64,000 bases of DNA, from contig NC_081409.1 of assembly GCF_030272615.1 (NCBI RefSeq), positions 20,710,260 through 20,774,259 on the forward strand, in the 5' to 3' direction. How positions within the stretch are numbered: the first letter of the stretch is position 1; every line of letters starts with the position of its first letter. The translations under genes were made by a program, and so were the position numbers. Source of the DNA: Cryptomeria japonica. Its lineage: Eukaryota > Streptophyta > Pinopsida > Cupressales > Cupressaceae. Shown one piece after another: positions 22,632-35,936 of the stretch. The notes under the pieces are model-generated. The model searched no databases and was not told where the DNA came from. It saw nothing but the letters and a program-made list of their open reading frames with translations.

Positions 22632-24862
22632 GGCACGAAATTCAATACTTCGGCCTCAAAATCATTTTTTTATCCTGCAGGTTTCGTCTGTACAATCTCT
22701 GTGAAATATCGTGCGAGTGGTATTACTATATCGTACAACATTTTGTCGAAGCCTCTATTTTATCGTACGAACCAATAAATGGATTCATACAAAATTCTAT
22801 TTTGAATATCTGATTTTGTCTTTTGTCGTTTCATGCTCAGTTCTAACTCGTACGATAAAAGGCTTTTGTTGTTTTACTTTGTGATAATTGTCGTACGATG
22901 TTGTATTCTGTTGGGTTAGAACAAGTTTCATTCTTCAAGTTTTCTATCCAATTTTGATTACACTGACGCTAACCTTGAATTGTCTTCTGTCTACCTGATA
23001 TTTTCACAGCCTAACCAGTTCTTGCAGAACACTTGTCAAAGAATTTACCAATCAAACATATGCCTGCCAAAGAATAAAACAACATGACTACTAATGCATT
23101 TTTTTTGCAGGTTGCCTAAAGAAAATCAACCAAACATCGTGTATTCCTTAAATTCATTTTTAGACACCTAACTTGCTATCTGGTCAAAGAAAAAATCTAT
23201 ATTTTGTGTTTTAAGAGAATTTTGAGAGGTAGGAGAGTATGCTCTTGTCTGTATAGACAATCAGAAATCCTGATCCTTGAAGCATTTTCTTTAAGTTTGA
23301 GATTTTCATATCTTTAGCAGGCCTACCCTCCTGAGGAGATAATAACTCTATAGTCATTATGACTAGTGAGAGGGGAACGACCCAAGTGGGAACGATTAAA
23401 TGCCAAGTACTCCAACCCACTATAAAAAATTGTGATTTGATGAAAATCAAGTCAACGGTAGTGCTCGGGAATAGCTCTCCTCTATACCTTTGGGTATATT
23501 AAAGCTTGGTTTTCAAGTATGGGAGACCTCTTAATTGAGTTTATACCTCAACACACCGAACAGATCCCTTACTAGTTCCAATTCAAATTAGAAGCTACCT
23601 GATTCACCTCTGAAAGGTTGATAATCTTTGTGCAAGAGAGATAGTAACTCTCCCAAGACACTTGCCATATCGTGCCCCCATTAGCATTTGGAGTAAGCTA
23701 ATACGTCATTGAGAATCCATTGCATGAGACTCAACGGCCATATTTTGATTAGCTATTAGGTGTGTACCTAAATCAACAAGCAAAGTTTTCTTCTCTAAGC
23801 CAACTTCCATAGGGTTTGCATGTTGTGATTGGAGTTATTATTCGTATTACATGTTTTCTGTGTTTTCATCCTTGAGACTGAAACTGGAATACCAAAAATG
23901 GAGAAAACAATACCAAATAAATCAGTGATAAACTCTGTCATTGTCAAAAAAAAAAAACTAGTCTTTGTCAGTCAGTGAAAACTTAGTCCGCCTCAAAGAT
24001 GGCCATACTCTGTCATCGAAAACTCAGCATTTAATCTTTGTCCAGACACAATCGTACGAGCCTTCTGTTTTATCATTTTGCTTCATATTTTGTGTCGTAC
24101 GATATTCCATTAGTCCTAAGGTCTATCATTTTGGCCTCCATCCTGTGTCGTACAAGCCCTGATCGTCTGTCGTCCAAGTCTGAGAACTGTCATTTTATCC
24201 TGAACCCTATGTAGTATGATAAAACATTGTATTTATCAGTTTGTCATTTCAGACATACCCATCTATCGTATGGTATTAGGCAACAACTCGTACGAAACAA
24301 TACTATCATTTTCCTGAAGCTATTACACTGTCGTCCGATCTTGGAAATTTTGTCGTACAAATCTCTGATTTTGTCAGTCTAGAATAGTCAAACTTGCCTA
24401 AAACAGTCTACAGCGAGCCTAAAACTGGTTATCATCCTCCTGAGCATAAACAACCTTGATAGTGTACCCCTGCCATTACGTTGCACGATTTTGTCGATCA
24501 TCTCTAAGCTAGTTCAAACAACATCTTATCAAACCTAAGTTAACTTAGATAACGTCTTACACAGGATAGATCATTCCTGAAACAAGACTAGATCTTAGTT
24601 ACTTCACTTAATCACTGCGTTAAACGAACAACTCGTTACAATTTGATCTTGACTTCTGCAACACATCTAGCTCTCGGTCCTGTCGGTTGTAATGCCCATT
24701 CAAACCAGAAGTTCTCGCAGCAAAACAAACAAAGGAAAATAAACTCCCTTTTCATCAAACGAGAATCCATTCTTTGTCGAAAATCTCGTCTCAAATAAAC
24801 CGTCATTGTCACAAATACCAGTTTACAATATACCAATCTTTGGCCAGCCCCTATCTCCCACC
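22632..24862 (+). other. Element E 5' leader with repeated TCGTACGA palindromes
   Basis: About 2.2 kb without a supported gene before gag. The 8-bp palindrome TCGTACGA occurs exactly at 22763, 22848, 22891, 24052, 24095 and 24288. One-base variants lie at 22731, 24148, 24331 and 24353. Copies are often flanked by TTTTG or ATTTTG. An A-run lies at 23947. Confidence 0.75.
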
Positions 24863-26523
24863 ATGTCTGAAGAAAGGCAGGAAAGACAAGCTGCTAAACA
24901 CAAAAATTATGACGACATTAGTATCCATGATACCAATAGTGATTCCTCATCAAGTGAATCTGAAGCCTCTGAACCTCCAGAAAAAGAGATTCATAAATGT
25001 CAAAAGGATAAAGATTTTTAGAAAAATGATGAAGGTTATCATGGCTAGAGAAAAAGAGGACTATTTCCTATAGCTAGCAAAAAAAGGCGCTAAGATTCCT
25101 ATTGGTTATGATGTGGAAACCCTCATCACTAAAGAGGAAGAGACACCATTGGGAATGCTAAACAAACAATTACAAGCATTGTGAACTGAGGTCAGAACTG
25201 AAAAACAAAGACAAATCACCAAAACAATATTCTTTGGACACAATATGCCCATTCCCATTTGACAAAAACCTCTACATGCCTCCATTCCCCTCAAATGTAG
25301 AAATGCCTAAGTTTGACAAATATGATGAGAATACAGATCCTCAAGATCATATCAGACAATTTTGTGCTTTATGTATGGAGTTCATGCACGACCAAATGTA
25401 TCTCATGCGCCTTTTCCCAAGAAGTTTAGGGGGGCAAGCTATGGAATGGTTCTCAAGTCTACCTATTGGAATAATTTTTTTTGAAGAATTAATCCAACTA
25501 TTCCTACAACAATATTCCTATAACATTTGTCATCCAGTCACTATGATAGAGCTTTGCAATACCAAACAAAAAACAGGATAACCCTTCCTCACTTTTCTCC
25601 AACAATGGAGAATGATGTTCTCTAGATATTCACGAACAATTCCAAATTTTGAGAAAATGGATATCTTTGTTAACAACTTAATCCCTGAATTGAAATACAG
25701 TGTCCAGATACAAGTACATCCTTCATTCAACAAGATGGTAGATAATGCCCTTAGAATGGAAGATGTTCTTATAAAAAAGGGAGATATATCACTTTGTAAA
25801 GAAACATCACAAAGTTCTAGCTCTAATGAAAAGAACAAATACTGGAAGTACAACAAAGATAACAACAAAAATGTTGTTAATGATGGAGTGGTAGACAATG
25901 TTAAGGTAAAAACAAAATCCACCATATTTAACTTGGCTAGTGGCACACAAGCACTCAAGGCAGCTGAAACTGCAGCAGAAAATCCTCTGAAGAAAGAAAG
26001 AGATTGGTTTAAAGAGAAACCTTGGCTTTCAAAGCCTAAATGTGAGTTTACTCCTCTTGAAGAATCATATGAATCAACTTTTAAAACTTTATTGGCAAAT
26101 GATCTGATAACATTGCTAGACAATTCTAGATCATAAGATCCAGAAATTAAACCCAAATGGTGGAGAGAAAACGAATACTGTGACTACCATCGGAACAAGG
26201 GACATAACACAAACAATTGCATGAAACTCCGACATGAGATTCAAGATCTCATTGGCGCTGGCAAGATCATTGTTGGAAATCACGCGACTAATGTTTATCA
26301 TAAGGCCTTTAAAGATCCCTTACCGACTTATGAACAAGGAGACTCCTAAAAATCCAAGGGAGGTGCTAGAGTCAATTATACCTATAGTAACAATGACAAC
26401 ATGATCAACATGATTGAATCTTCCCAACCTGAATATTGCAGTGTGATCATAATCAAAGACAAACAAAATCAAGCACAAACTACTAATGCTGTGACCCGCA
26501 CTCAAAAGAAGGTTACACTCTAA
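24863..26523 (+). pseudogene. Element E gag
   Basis: ATG 24863 starts a Ser/Glu-rich N-terminus that ends at TAG 25019. After frame changes the Gag domain reads from about 25234 in one frame (MPKFDKYDENTDPQDHIRQF, AMEWFSSLP, FLQQYSYN), through TAA 25579 and TAA 26134, to TAA 26521. A knuckle of the form C-D-Y-H-R-N-K-G-H-N-T-N-N-C follows at about 26180, with His at the second zinc position, as usual in Tat-type Gag. Role: particle assembly and RNA binding. Broken by three stops and a frameshift. Confidence 0.8.
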
Positions 26524-27377
26524 GGAGCTAGTTCCTCAACTTTCGATCAAACAACATCAAACCTAGCAACTCCTCCAAATAGACATACATACACAATCAT
26601 AGCCAAATCAAAACAGCTGGCTTCATCATCCTCTCCTGGTTATAGTATTGTTGAACAATCGAAAATAACTAACGCTCAAATCTCCATTTTGGAACTGCTT
26701 AAGATCTCTTCCGCTCATAGAGAGATCCTAGACAAGGCTTTTCTCACCACTAGTGTCCCTAAAGATTTAGATGTAGATCGGTTTCAATCTATGTTGGGTC
26801 ACCAAAATTCACCTCATTACCTTACTTTCTTTGAAGAAGATGATAACACGTTTTGATAGATGGAGGCATTGGGTTGAATATATGTACTTACAATCTACTG
26901 ACACAACTAGGATTTTTTGAAAACGCTATTGATCTAACAAAGAAAATAACAATCAAATCTTATGATGAAGAAGAAAGAACCTCTAAAGGTCTGGTACTAT
27001 TACCAATTAGGGTAGGACCTATCGAAAGATATATCATTTTTCAAGTCCTTGACCTTCCTCTTTCATACAACATCTTACTGGGCAGGCCATGGATTCATGA
27101 AATGAAAGCAGTACCATCTATGTATCATCAGTGCTTGAAATTTCCTTATAATGGAGTTGAAGTCAGTATTCTTGCTGATACAAGCTATACCTGCAATGCA
27201 TTAACGCAAAGTGTTGATGCTTTTGTTCCACATAATAGAGAAGCCTCTACAGTAGAAAGTTCAAAATCTTTGCTGAAAGATCTAGAGAAGAAATTGAAAA
27301 TCACAAACACTGACATGGATGGCTACAAGATAGAGCCTGTACTCTCACTAATGTCTCTTCCTCCATCACCAAGATAG
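26524..27377 (+). pseudogene. Element E protease region
   Basis: The gag frame continues through a linker to TGA 26854. One base shift later the aspartic protease begins with VLIDGGIGLNIC (Asp-Gly-Gly in place of Asp-Ser/Thr-Gly). It continues through LPIRVGPIERYIIFQVLDLP and the flap/ILLGRPW segment typical of retropepsins, ending at TAG 27375. It would cleave the element's polyprotein. Uncertainty: the frame break could be a programmed shift or decay; decay is likelier given the many other breaks. Confidence 0.78.
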
Positions 27378-28360
27378 TCAGGAAAATCATCAGAGGTTTT
27401 GAAGCCACAAATTTCAACTCCAAAAGTCATTTATGATGGTCTCTTTATATAGTCCTCTACTTCCCTTGTAGATGAAATAGAAGAAGATGTTGCTCTCAAA
27501 TGGCTTTTCAAAGAAGATAGCGCAAACAAAGAAATACAACATTGTGAGGTTTCCTCGACACAATATGGTCCAGGCTATAAGATGTTTCAATGCATGGGAT
27601 ATTTAGGTACTGGTCCTCTGGGAAAGCATCATGAAGGTATTATTGAACCTATTCAGTTACAAACTAAGTCTGCAAATGATAAAGCTAGACTAGGATATGA
27701 TCCAAGAAAGTCATCAGATTAGAAACATACTCCTCACTATCAACCTAAGTGGAGGAAAAAGGTACCACCTTAAACATCATAGGAAATTAATACTCAACAA
27801 ACTCAGGAAGAGTGTGACGATGAACAAGAAGAATTGCCAACCCAGAGAGAGGAAGCATATGGTAATCAAGTTCCGATCGTATCAGCTATAACACTACAGG
27901 AAGTAGAAATCCCAAAGGATATAAGAGAAGAAGTATACAGAATTAGAGAATTGTTTGCACCACTGAACATTCCGGTCACATATACTGGCAGACAACAAGT
28001 ATAGGATTCAGAAACTGATTCAAATGAGTATGAATGGGGTCCAGACCATCTCTTAGATACATCTACTATAGGAACCCCCGAACAATCCAGTGATACCGCA
28101 GATGATGCACAAGAGCTGATACACTTAAAATGCAAAAGGAAATAGAAGAAATCAGACTAAAAAGACAAGAAGACTATGAACAACAGCTATAGGAAGAAAG
28201 GAAATGAGAAATTTCTTCACCTACTAACTCTCCCATTAATGAGATACAAAAAATCAGGTATGGAACTACCAAAGAAGAATTAGAAGCTACAGAAGCAGGA
28301 CCATTCATTAGTCCAGAGAAAGCTGAATGGAATAGAGGACAGGGATTAACATAACCATCA
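27378..28360 (+). pseudogene. Element E protease-RT linker with a G-patch-like segment
   Basis: In the frame containing 27562-27702 the sequence YKMFQCMGYLGTGPLGKHHE, then GIIEPI and LGYD, fits the G-patch pattern of spaced glycines and aromatic residues. G-patches are RNA-binding or helicase-activating segments, known next to protease in some retroelements. Several stops break the linker. Downstream it is acidic and poorly conserved. Confidence 0.6.
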
Positions 28361-30960
28361 ATGTTATGTCCACAAGTGTGTCAAATACAAGCGATCAATG
28401 AACCAAATCACGAAGGAAATTGCAGCATCAAAGATGTAGGTATTGATACTATATATACTTTTACTAAACCACTTGAAGATGAGTCAGAAACTTCATCTTA
28501 TGACTCTGATAACTCAGACAAAAGCTCCACTTATAACAACTATTCAACAACACATTATGACTACTTTGTCGTGAATGTTGAGATGCTGTCTGTTTACTCT
28601 GTTACTGTCACACCATGGTATGTAGTCCAATCTGAAGTAGGCAATGATGCTAGGAGTAGGTCTGTTGGGTTAGGTCCAATAAATACTAACATAAATTTTG
28701 ATAATCATGTTGTAACTCTTCCTGGTCTCGACACACTTACGCAAGGTAGTCTTCTGGAACTCGACTGGTCAGTTCGAAGTCATGATGATAGTACTGTGAA
28801 CTCCCTTGAACCTATTCAAACTTTATCTTTGATACATCTTGAACTGATTGACTGTACTCTTTATAACCAACCTTTGAATATACCCACCTTTGCTAATGAC
28901 TACACACTATCTTGCTATCTTATTGTAGTGGAACCAATGAAATCTTCCACCAGTGAGCAAAGCGAGAAAATGACTAAAACAAACATCAAGTATCTCAGTC
29001 ACAAAAATCAAAAAAAGAAAAATAAGAGATCTTATGGTGAAAACCACATTGTGGTAGTGTCAGAATCAAAAATAGTAAAAATAATGGACGTACCTAAAGG
29101 TGAAAACCTCTCTGAGGCACCTGAAGGTGAGATACTTGATATGTTGCCAAGTCACTTCCAAGAAAGGTCTTCGATATTGATTGAGCTGACTCAACCAGTC
29201 AATATTGGAAGTCAAGAAACACCACATATCATTCATCTAGCTCAATCACTATTAGCAGAAGAGTTAAAAGATTTCAGCAACCTCTTTTCAGAAAAGAAGA
29301 TCAACTTTGCATGGACATACTCCGATATGCCAGGACTAGATCCTGATCTCATCATGCATCATCTCTCTATTACACTAGGAGTTAAACCAATCAAGAAAAA
29401 ACTCCGTAAGATGCATCCTCATGTGGCACTGCTAGTCAAGGCTGAGCTAGAAAAATTGCTAAAAGATGGATTTATCAGAGATATAGACTATGCATAATGG
29501 ATATCAAACATAGTACCTGTATCAAAGGCGGACAAATCTATTAGAGTTTGCACAGACTTCAGGGATCTCAACAAAGCATGTCTGAAAGATGATTTTCCAT
29601 TTCCCAACATTGATATGATAGTAGATATGACTGCTGGATATGAGATGTATTCATTAATGGATGGATTCTCTGGTTACAATTAGATCAAGATAGCTCCTAA
29701 GGATCAAGAAAAGACAACCTTCACATGTGCATGGGGCACCTTTTGCTGGAATGTTATGCCATTTGGACTAAAGAATGTAGGAGCAACTTACCAAAGAGCA
29801 GTAACCACTATCTTCCACGATATGATGCACAAAAACATGGAAGATTATGTTGATGACACCCTAGTAAAAACCATGAAGATATCTACGCATATTCAAGAAC
29901 TAGGCCTCATACTGGATAGAATGGAACGATTCAAGCTCCCGCTAAATCTTAAAAAGTGTGCATTCAGAGTAACATCAGGAAAATTGCTTGGTTACATAAT
30001 TTCAAAGAAAGGAATTGAGGTTGACCCTGAAAAGGTCCAAGCTATAATGGAAATGCCTCTGCCCAAGAATATTAGTCAAATGAGAAGTTTACAGGGCCAT
30101 CTTCAATCAATAAGGTGCTTTATATCCCAGCTAGCAAACAAAGATCAACCCTTCACAAAGGTATTAACGAAAGGAGTTCAATACAATTGGGATAAAGATT
30201 GTGAACAACATCTAAAACAAATCAAACATTATCTTTCTAACCCACCCATATTGATGCTGCCAATTCAAGGTAAGCCATTGATTCTATACATATCAGCTAC
30301 AGATACTTCACTGGGGGTACTTCTGGCACAACAGGATGAAAATAAAAAAGAGAGAGCATATATTATATCAGTAGAACATTGGTGTCTCATGAAATGAACT
30401 ACACTATAATAGAAAAATTATGCTTGGCATTAGTCTTTGCATCACAGAAATTAAGACACTATATGTTAGCACACTATATTAAGCTGGTAGCTAAGATTGA
30501 TCCACTCAAATATCTTCTCAGCAAAGCAACGCTCATAGGAAGACTGGCTAAATGGGTCATGGTTCTTATGGAATTTGATATTGAATATGTGAAACATAAA
30601 TCCATCAAAGGATAGGTTATTATAGACCAACTTGCTGATGCTCCACTTGAAGATAATCAACCTCTGCATATAGAATTTCTGGATGAATCAATTATGCACC
30701 TTACTCAACAATCATGGAAGATGTTCTTTGATGGGTCTTTCACTCAACATGGTTCTGGTGCCGAAATACTTTTTATTACTCCTCAAAAATATTCAATTCC
30801 AAAAGCTGACAAGATTCTCTTCCCTTGCACAAACAATATTGTAGAATATGAAGCATTGGCAAACGGGATCAAGCTTGCCATCGAGTGGAAGATTGTTGAA
30901 TTACACATCTATGGAGATTCTCAACTTATTATCAGCCTTATAAGAGAATGGTGGATGATC
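28361..30960 (+). pseudogene. Element E reverse transcriptase, RNase H and second (archaeal-type) RNase H
   Basis: A long variable linker (28361-29150) leads into RT. It has LRKMHPHVALLVKAEL and FIRDIDYA with a stop at 29495, VCTDFRDLNKACLKDDFPFP, motif A with the catalytic Asp (SLMDGFSGYN), TAG 29681, and an intact YVDD at 29846. Thumb/connection and the first RNase H follow (ILYISATDTSLGVLLAQQDE). The frame shifts near 30379 and there is a TAG at 30613. The second RNase H (30694-30960) keeps Asp, Glu and Asp (MFFDGS, VEYEAL, YGDSQL). A second RNase H of this type is a mark of the Tat lineage. Catalytic residues are kept although the ORF is broken. Confidence 0.88.
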
Positions 30961-31133
30961 TAAAGAAATACTTTACCTTTGTATCATTTTGACAGATCTC
31001 CAGATCAGCAAATAGAGCAGTGGATGCAATGGCCACCTTGGTGTCTATACCACAACTACAGGAATCTAATTTTCTCTTTGAGTTCCTAGTGGAAGAGCTA
31101 CACTTTCTTGCTTGTGACTCTCCTGAGTCCTAG

Positions 31134-32018
31134 ATGGTCTATTCTATTATTGGATATGACTCATCTCGCTATAGCCATATTTACTCTTACCTACGTGACC
31201 AAGTTGTCCCTGCTAATCTTTCCCGAAATGAAAAAAGGAACCTAATCCGAAATGCGTCACGATACGTCATCATTGCTAACGACCTATTTAGGCGAAGTTT
31301 AGATAGTACTTTTCTTAGATGCCTATAAATTGAGGAGTCTCAATGTGCATTATCTGAGGTTCATGAAGGTGTTTGGGGATCCCATTTGAATAGTCTAACT
31401 TTAGCCCAAACACTACTAAGGGCTGGCTACTACTGGCCAGACATAGAGAAAGAAGCTGTAAAATTTGCTAAAACCTATGAAAAATGTCGGCTACATGGGA
31501 ACCTTATACATGCTCCAGCAAGGGATCTCATACCCTTTGTTACACACTGGCTCTTTCAACAGTGGGCATTTGATCTAATTGGCCAAATATATCCTACATC
31601 ATCTAATGGACACAAGTTTATTATAACTGCCACTGAGTACTTTACTAAGTGGGTAGAAGCAGTTCCGCTAGTCAAAGCAATCGGTAAACAAGTAGCTTTG
31701 TTCATCCTTAATTATATCATTTGTCGATATGGTATACCTTCATCCATTATAACTGACAATGGAGGACAGTTTAAGAACAAAGATCTAAATGTACTCTATG
31801 AAAAATTCAAAATAAAACAACACTGATCATCTGTGTACTACCCTCAAGGTAATGGACAAGCCGAGGCATCTAAAAAGAATCTATTGACTATCATACACAG
31901 AACAGTAAAGAAATCTAAAAAGGATTGGCATCTGTAGCTCAATCTTGTCTTGTGGGCTTATGGAACAAGTATCAGAACACCTACTAGGGCTACACCTTTT
32001 TCTTTGGTGTATGGGTCC
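31134..32018 (+). pseudogene. Element E integrase, N-terminal part, cut by element F
   Basis: Holds the N-terminal zinc-binding His-His region (VHEGVWGSH). Its Cys-Cys pair is damaged: the first Cys of TYEKC is Tyr. The core has Asp (QWAFDLIGQ), Asp (ITDNGGQF) and Glu (GQAEASKKN), with stops at 31326, 31824 and about 31935. It stops at LVYGS, where F is inserted after GGTCC. The rest resumes at 37730. Confidence 0.83.
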
Positions 32019-33794
32019 TGTTAACCCTATATTTTTTCTCATGCCTAAAGCCCCATAATCAGCTAAAAATCAGCTGTTGTTAATGTTTTAATGCTGAAGT
32101 TTTTATGGCCAAACTCCATATCAGCTGAGAGATTTTAATTCTTTAATATTCAGATTATCCATATGCCCAAACAATTAAATATCAAGGCTTATGTGTCGTA
32201 TGCCAAAATGATTTTTGGGTTATTCTCTACTTGGCTCATTTATTCTACAGTTAAAATTTCATAAGAAACACAACTCTCGGTAAAAAGTTATGCAAGTTTT
32301 TCTATGGTAGTCCAAAAGAACAATTATCATTGAACTTGAACTATTGAACCTTTTCAAAAAGCTCAAGGTTCAAAGTTCAAATTTCAGGTTCATTGTAATT
32401 TTTGGTCATTGAACTTGAAATTTGAACCTTCTTTGGTTCAAGGTTCAAAGGTTCAACGCACAGGAAAATGGAAAGACAAAGCAATCAATGGAGCATACTA
32501 TGCAGTCTGTATTTTTTAACTTTCTAATTGAACCTCCCAGGTTCAAGGTTCAAGCGCACAGGTTTAAGCCCGTAGGTTCAAGTGTGCAGGTTGAAGGTTG
32601 AAGGTTGAAGGTTGAAGGTTGAAGGTTCAAGATTCAAGGTTCAAGATTCAAGGTTCAATTTCAGAGGTTCGAATTTGGAGTCCAAAGATTCATTAGACAC
32701 AGGTTCAGAGTGTGTGAGTTGAAAATTCAGAAAGTTAAAAAATCTAATAACATTGGCATGTATATTATTTATAGTTTTCAATGCAACTTATAACCACAAA
32801 TTTTCTAAGACAGAAAAATTAGTCTCGGTGCTGGGGGCATAATTATCAATTGAACTATTGGATTGCGCTGAATTTTTAATATGTTTTAGAAAACCTAAAT
32901 TCTCACTGGAGTTATCAAAAACATATTATCTCAGTCAAAAGTTATTTATCTCTGAGTATGGGTCTATAAAAATTCCGAGATAAAAGATTTGAAGATTTAA
33001 AACAAAAAAAAAATTTATCAAGAAGAGGATAAAAGATAAAATAAAAAATTAATTAAGAATCTTTTCAAGAATCAGTTATTGATAACTGGAAGTATCTTTA
33101 AAGAAAGAAAGAGACTATATATATGGGGGAAAAAGAAAAGAAATGCGCTGGAAAAACTGTGATTTTTTGCCAGTAGTTAATATTCATTTTGTTTTGTTTT
33201 ATGAATGGCTGGAAATCAATGAAAAGTTATGGTGTTATCTTTAAATCTGTGTGTTTGAAGATTAATAATATTTCCTAGGAAGTTTTCTATGACCACGATA
33301 GCATTTTATAATCAGTTATTTCTGTGTTTTCTTCAATTCATGTTGTCATTACTTGTTAGCAAACCCATTGTGGATTGATTTGTGCTAATCCCCCTTGTCC
33401 AGTGAGGCATGAGAGAGAATCGATTAGGCATCAATACTCGTGTTTTTTCTATGCTTTGGATTTATACAGTGAGCATGTTTGTGAATCAGAGTCTGTGAAC
33501 TCTCACTAAATGTTCAGAAGGTTTTCTCTATTTTTAGTTTGAAGGCATTCATTTGTGTTGATGGATAAATGTTAACGCCTTTTAAGGCTTTCTGGTAAAA
33601 AGTGTCAGCATATATAATAAATTCATTGCAAATCATATGAGGAGCTGCCCTCTAATGCAGAGGATGGATTTTAATTAATTCATCCAACTGTTGGTAGTTT
33701 GTTTCTTTTCATAAAGGGCGAACTAGAGTCATACTTTTGCTTAAGGAAGATAATTATCACAATTTTAAAAAAGGGACAAATCTGTTTACCAACA
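32019..33794 (+). repeat. Element F 5' LTR with GGTTCAA heptamer array
   Basis: 1776 bp. At 32350-32690 it has many copies of GGTTCAA, GGTTGAA and AGATTCA. A TATA box (ACTATATATATGGGG) lies at 33113-33126. Confidence 0.93.
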
Positions 33795-33800
33795 GATTTT

Positions 33801-33818
33801 TGGCAACTTTGATGGGGA
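33801..33818 (+). other. Element F primer binding site (degraded)
   Basis: TGGCAACTTTGATGGGGA matches the layout of the TGGCGCCGTTGCCGGGGA-type site common in plant gypsy elements, with several changes, mostly at CpG or C positions. It lies six bases after the LTR. Confidence 0.6.
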
Positions 33819-33930
33819 GTTCGGAAGTGAAAGATCAGTGCTTTCTTTCCCCAGGTTTTAAAGACATCTCTATGTGAAAGGAGATTGAAAACTCTGTTTA
33901 TGTTTGGTTGAATAATTCTAGTCTAAAATT

Positions 33931-35652
33931 ATGGCTTTAGCTGCAACTCAACCATGGGGGATTCATTTTGGTCCATTTGCTTTGCCCCAATATGTAGCCC
34001 TTCCTAAAGGATCAAGGGAATGCTTTCCAAAGTTTGTTGGAGATAAGAATCAAGATACTGATGGTCACATTAAAGAATTCATGGTTACCTGTGGGATTCT
34101 TGGAGTGCAAGAAGAGAATGTCTTTGTGAGACTGTTTGTTGACAACCTTGTTGGAAATGTCATTGAATGGTTTCAAAATTTGCGAGATGGATGCATTACT
34201 AGATGGGATGACTTAAAGGTAAAATTCCTTGGAATATTTCGGCCGGTGGTTGATACTTATAAGTTATTGTTGAATTTCTTTCAAATTCAAATGAAAAATG
34301 ATGAATCTATGAGAGGTCTTATTGATAGATTTAATAGATGTGTTGGTAAAATTCCTCAAGCTTGCCAACCAACTGAAAGTAATCAGCTATGTGTTTTTAT
34401 TGCTACATTGAACACTGAAATTAAATTTCAGTTGAAGTGTAAGAAAATACAAAATTTGAAAGATGCACAAAAAGAGGCTATTGAGGTAGATGATGATAAG
34501 TTGTTAAGTGGAATGAAATGCATGGACAAATGTGTTGTGAGGAAGCCACAATCTAAATTTTGTTTTTATAATCAGAAGTTTTATCTGAAGAAAGAGCTTC
34601 TACAAAAGAAACTTGTTATGAAAGCAACAAAATCAACACTACCTATCTCTTATTCTCAAAATTTAACAGGCTTTAATAATGGAAATTTCCAAGAACCTCC
34701 TGTGATTGAAAATAGCTCTCCTAGCATTGCAAGGATTTGTCATTTGTATGTTGAAAATGATAATTCATTTAAAGATGAGGGTGATCAAACTGCACAATCA
34801 AAAATTTCAATGACTTGCTCAGATGCTTCTTCTATGGAGCAAGGATTTGATGATGAACAATTAGATGGAAGTTTGCTGGAAAATGTCTCTTTTTCAAAAT
34901 TTGAATCTTTTTCATTTGATACTTCTAATGCAATTTCAGTGAATGATTTTGATCAAGGAAGCATAACAAATCAGCATAAACAAGAGACACCTTATGGTGA
35001 AAAAGTAGGGGGTATCTCTCATATTGATATGCAAACAAGGTATGAGTCTTTTTAGTTTGATTGCATGCAAGATATTAAGGAATCGTTGTAGCCCAAAACA
35101 TTGAATAATTTTGAGAATACTGAAATACAAACCAAGGGAAACTCATTCACCTCTATTATGATATCACACAGGCGATCTGAACTAGAGATATTTAAATTTG
35201 ATTGTGAAGATGAGCTATTTGATAGTCATCCCATGCTGAAATCGTTTTGTTTTGAAGCTAATGTTTATAATGAATTCTTGGAAAATGAATGTCTAGAGAG
35301 TCAAAATTCAGATTTAGATAAAGACTTTCTCGCAGATCATTCTTGCAGTTTTGAAGAAGGTTGTCCCATCAAAGGCATGGCTTATTGTTCTAACATTCAT
35401 ATGGAAGACTGTGGTATTTCTAGTATGAATCAGTTCACTCAAGATGGTGTTGACATGTTGCAAGCAAAAGTCTATGATGCATAGTGGCTCTTTGGACCTG
35501 ATATGTTTTTGAGGAAGTTTTTACAATGTGTTGTTATTGGATCCTTCTTTATAGTGGTTGCAGGTTATTTATTGGGAATGATTCTACTCACATATCAGCC
35601 ACTTTTTCGCACCGACAAATACTTCTCACAACTAGTTGATGGATTTACATGA
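33931..35652 (+). pseudogene. Element F gag ORF with a C-terminal transmembrane segment, broken
   Basis: ATG 33931 opens one frame of 574 codons to TGA 35650, broken by TAG 35053, TAG 35089 and TAG 35482. Codons ~30-190 are a gypsy Gag domain (GDKNQDTDGHIKEF, VFVRLFVDNLVGNVIEWFQN, RWDDLKVKFLGIFRP, MRGLIDRFNRCVGKIPQ). No CCHC knuckle is visible. Codons ~200-515 are acidic and Ser/Asn/Phe-rich. After the last TAG, in the same frame, comes a ~23-residue hydrophobic stretch (CVVIGSFFIVVAGYLLGMIL) with basic residues (FLRKF) before it and a short tail after it. This predicts one membrane helix. Gag-domain assignment is solid; the meaning of the membrane segment is unknown. Confidence 0.82.
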
Positions 35653-35936
35653 GCAGCCAGTTGTATTCTTGGAGGCATGGGTTGTTTGCCCGATCTTTTG
35701 TAAATAAATTTTTGGTTTGATCTAGGTATAGCTTGTCTTAGTTTTCAGCCTTGGTTTAGTGTGGGTTTTGGCTTGTTAGTTTTGGCTTGTTGCTTCTTCC
35801 CCCTCTGCAAAGCAACTCTCTATGCTCTATTTGTCTTGGCTCTGCTACCCAATGGCTAGGAACTATTCTTCTTCTCTCCCAGAGACATTCTAGATTCTCC
35901 TAGTCCTTTACAGTCCTAATCCCCAATCAGAGCCAA
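35653..35936 (+). other. Element F 3' internal non-coding stretch
   Basis: No gene. No clear purine tract directly precedes the 3' LTR; the bases before it read CCCCAATCAGAGCCAA. Its polypurine tract may be lost or unusual. Confidence 0.5.

Noticed and set aside
24774-25073. 99-codon frame overlapping the start of element E gag
   Set aside because: The overlapping frame with ATG 24863 has the Ser/Glu-rich Gag-like start. The 99-codon frame shows no known domain, though its end may be part of gag after a frameshift.
32380-32690. tRNA gene suggested by B-box-like GGTTCGA
   Set aside because: No A box, cloverleaf or acceptor stem found. The motif is part of a heptamer array.
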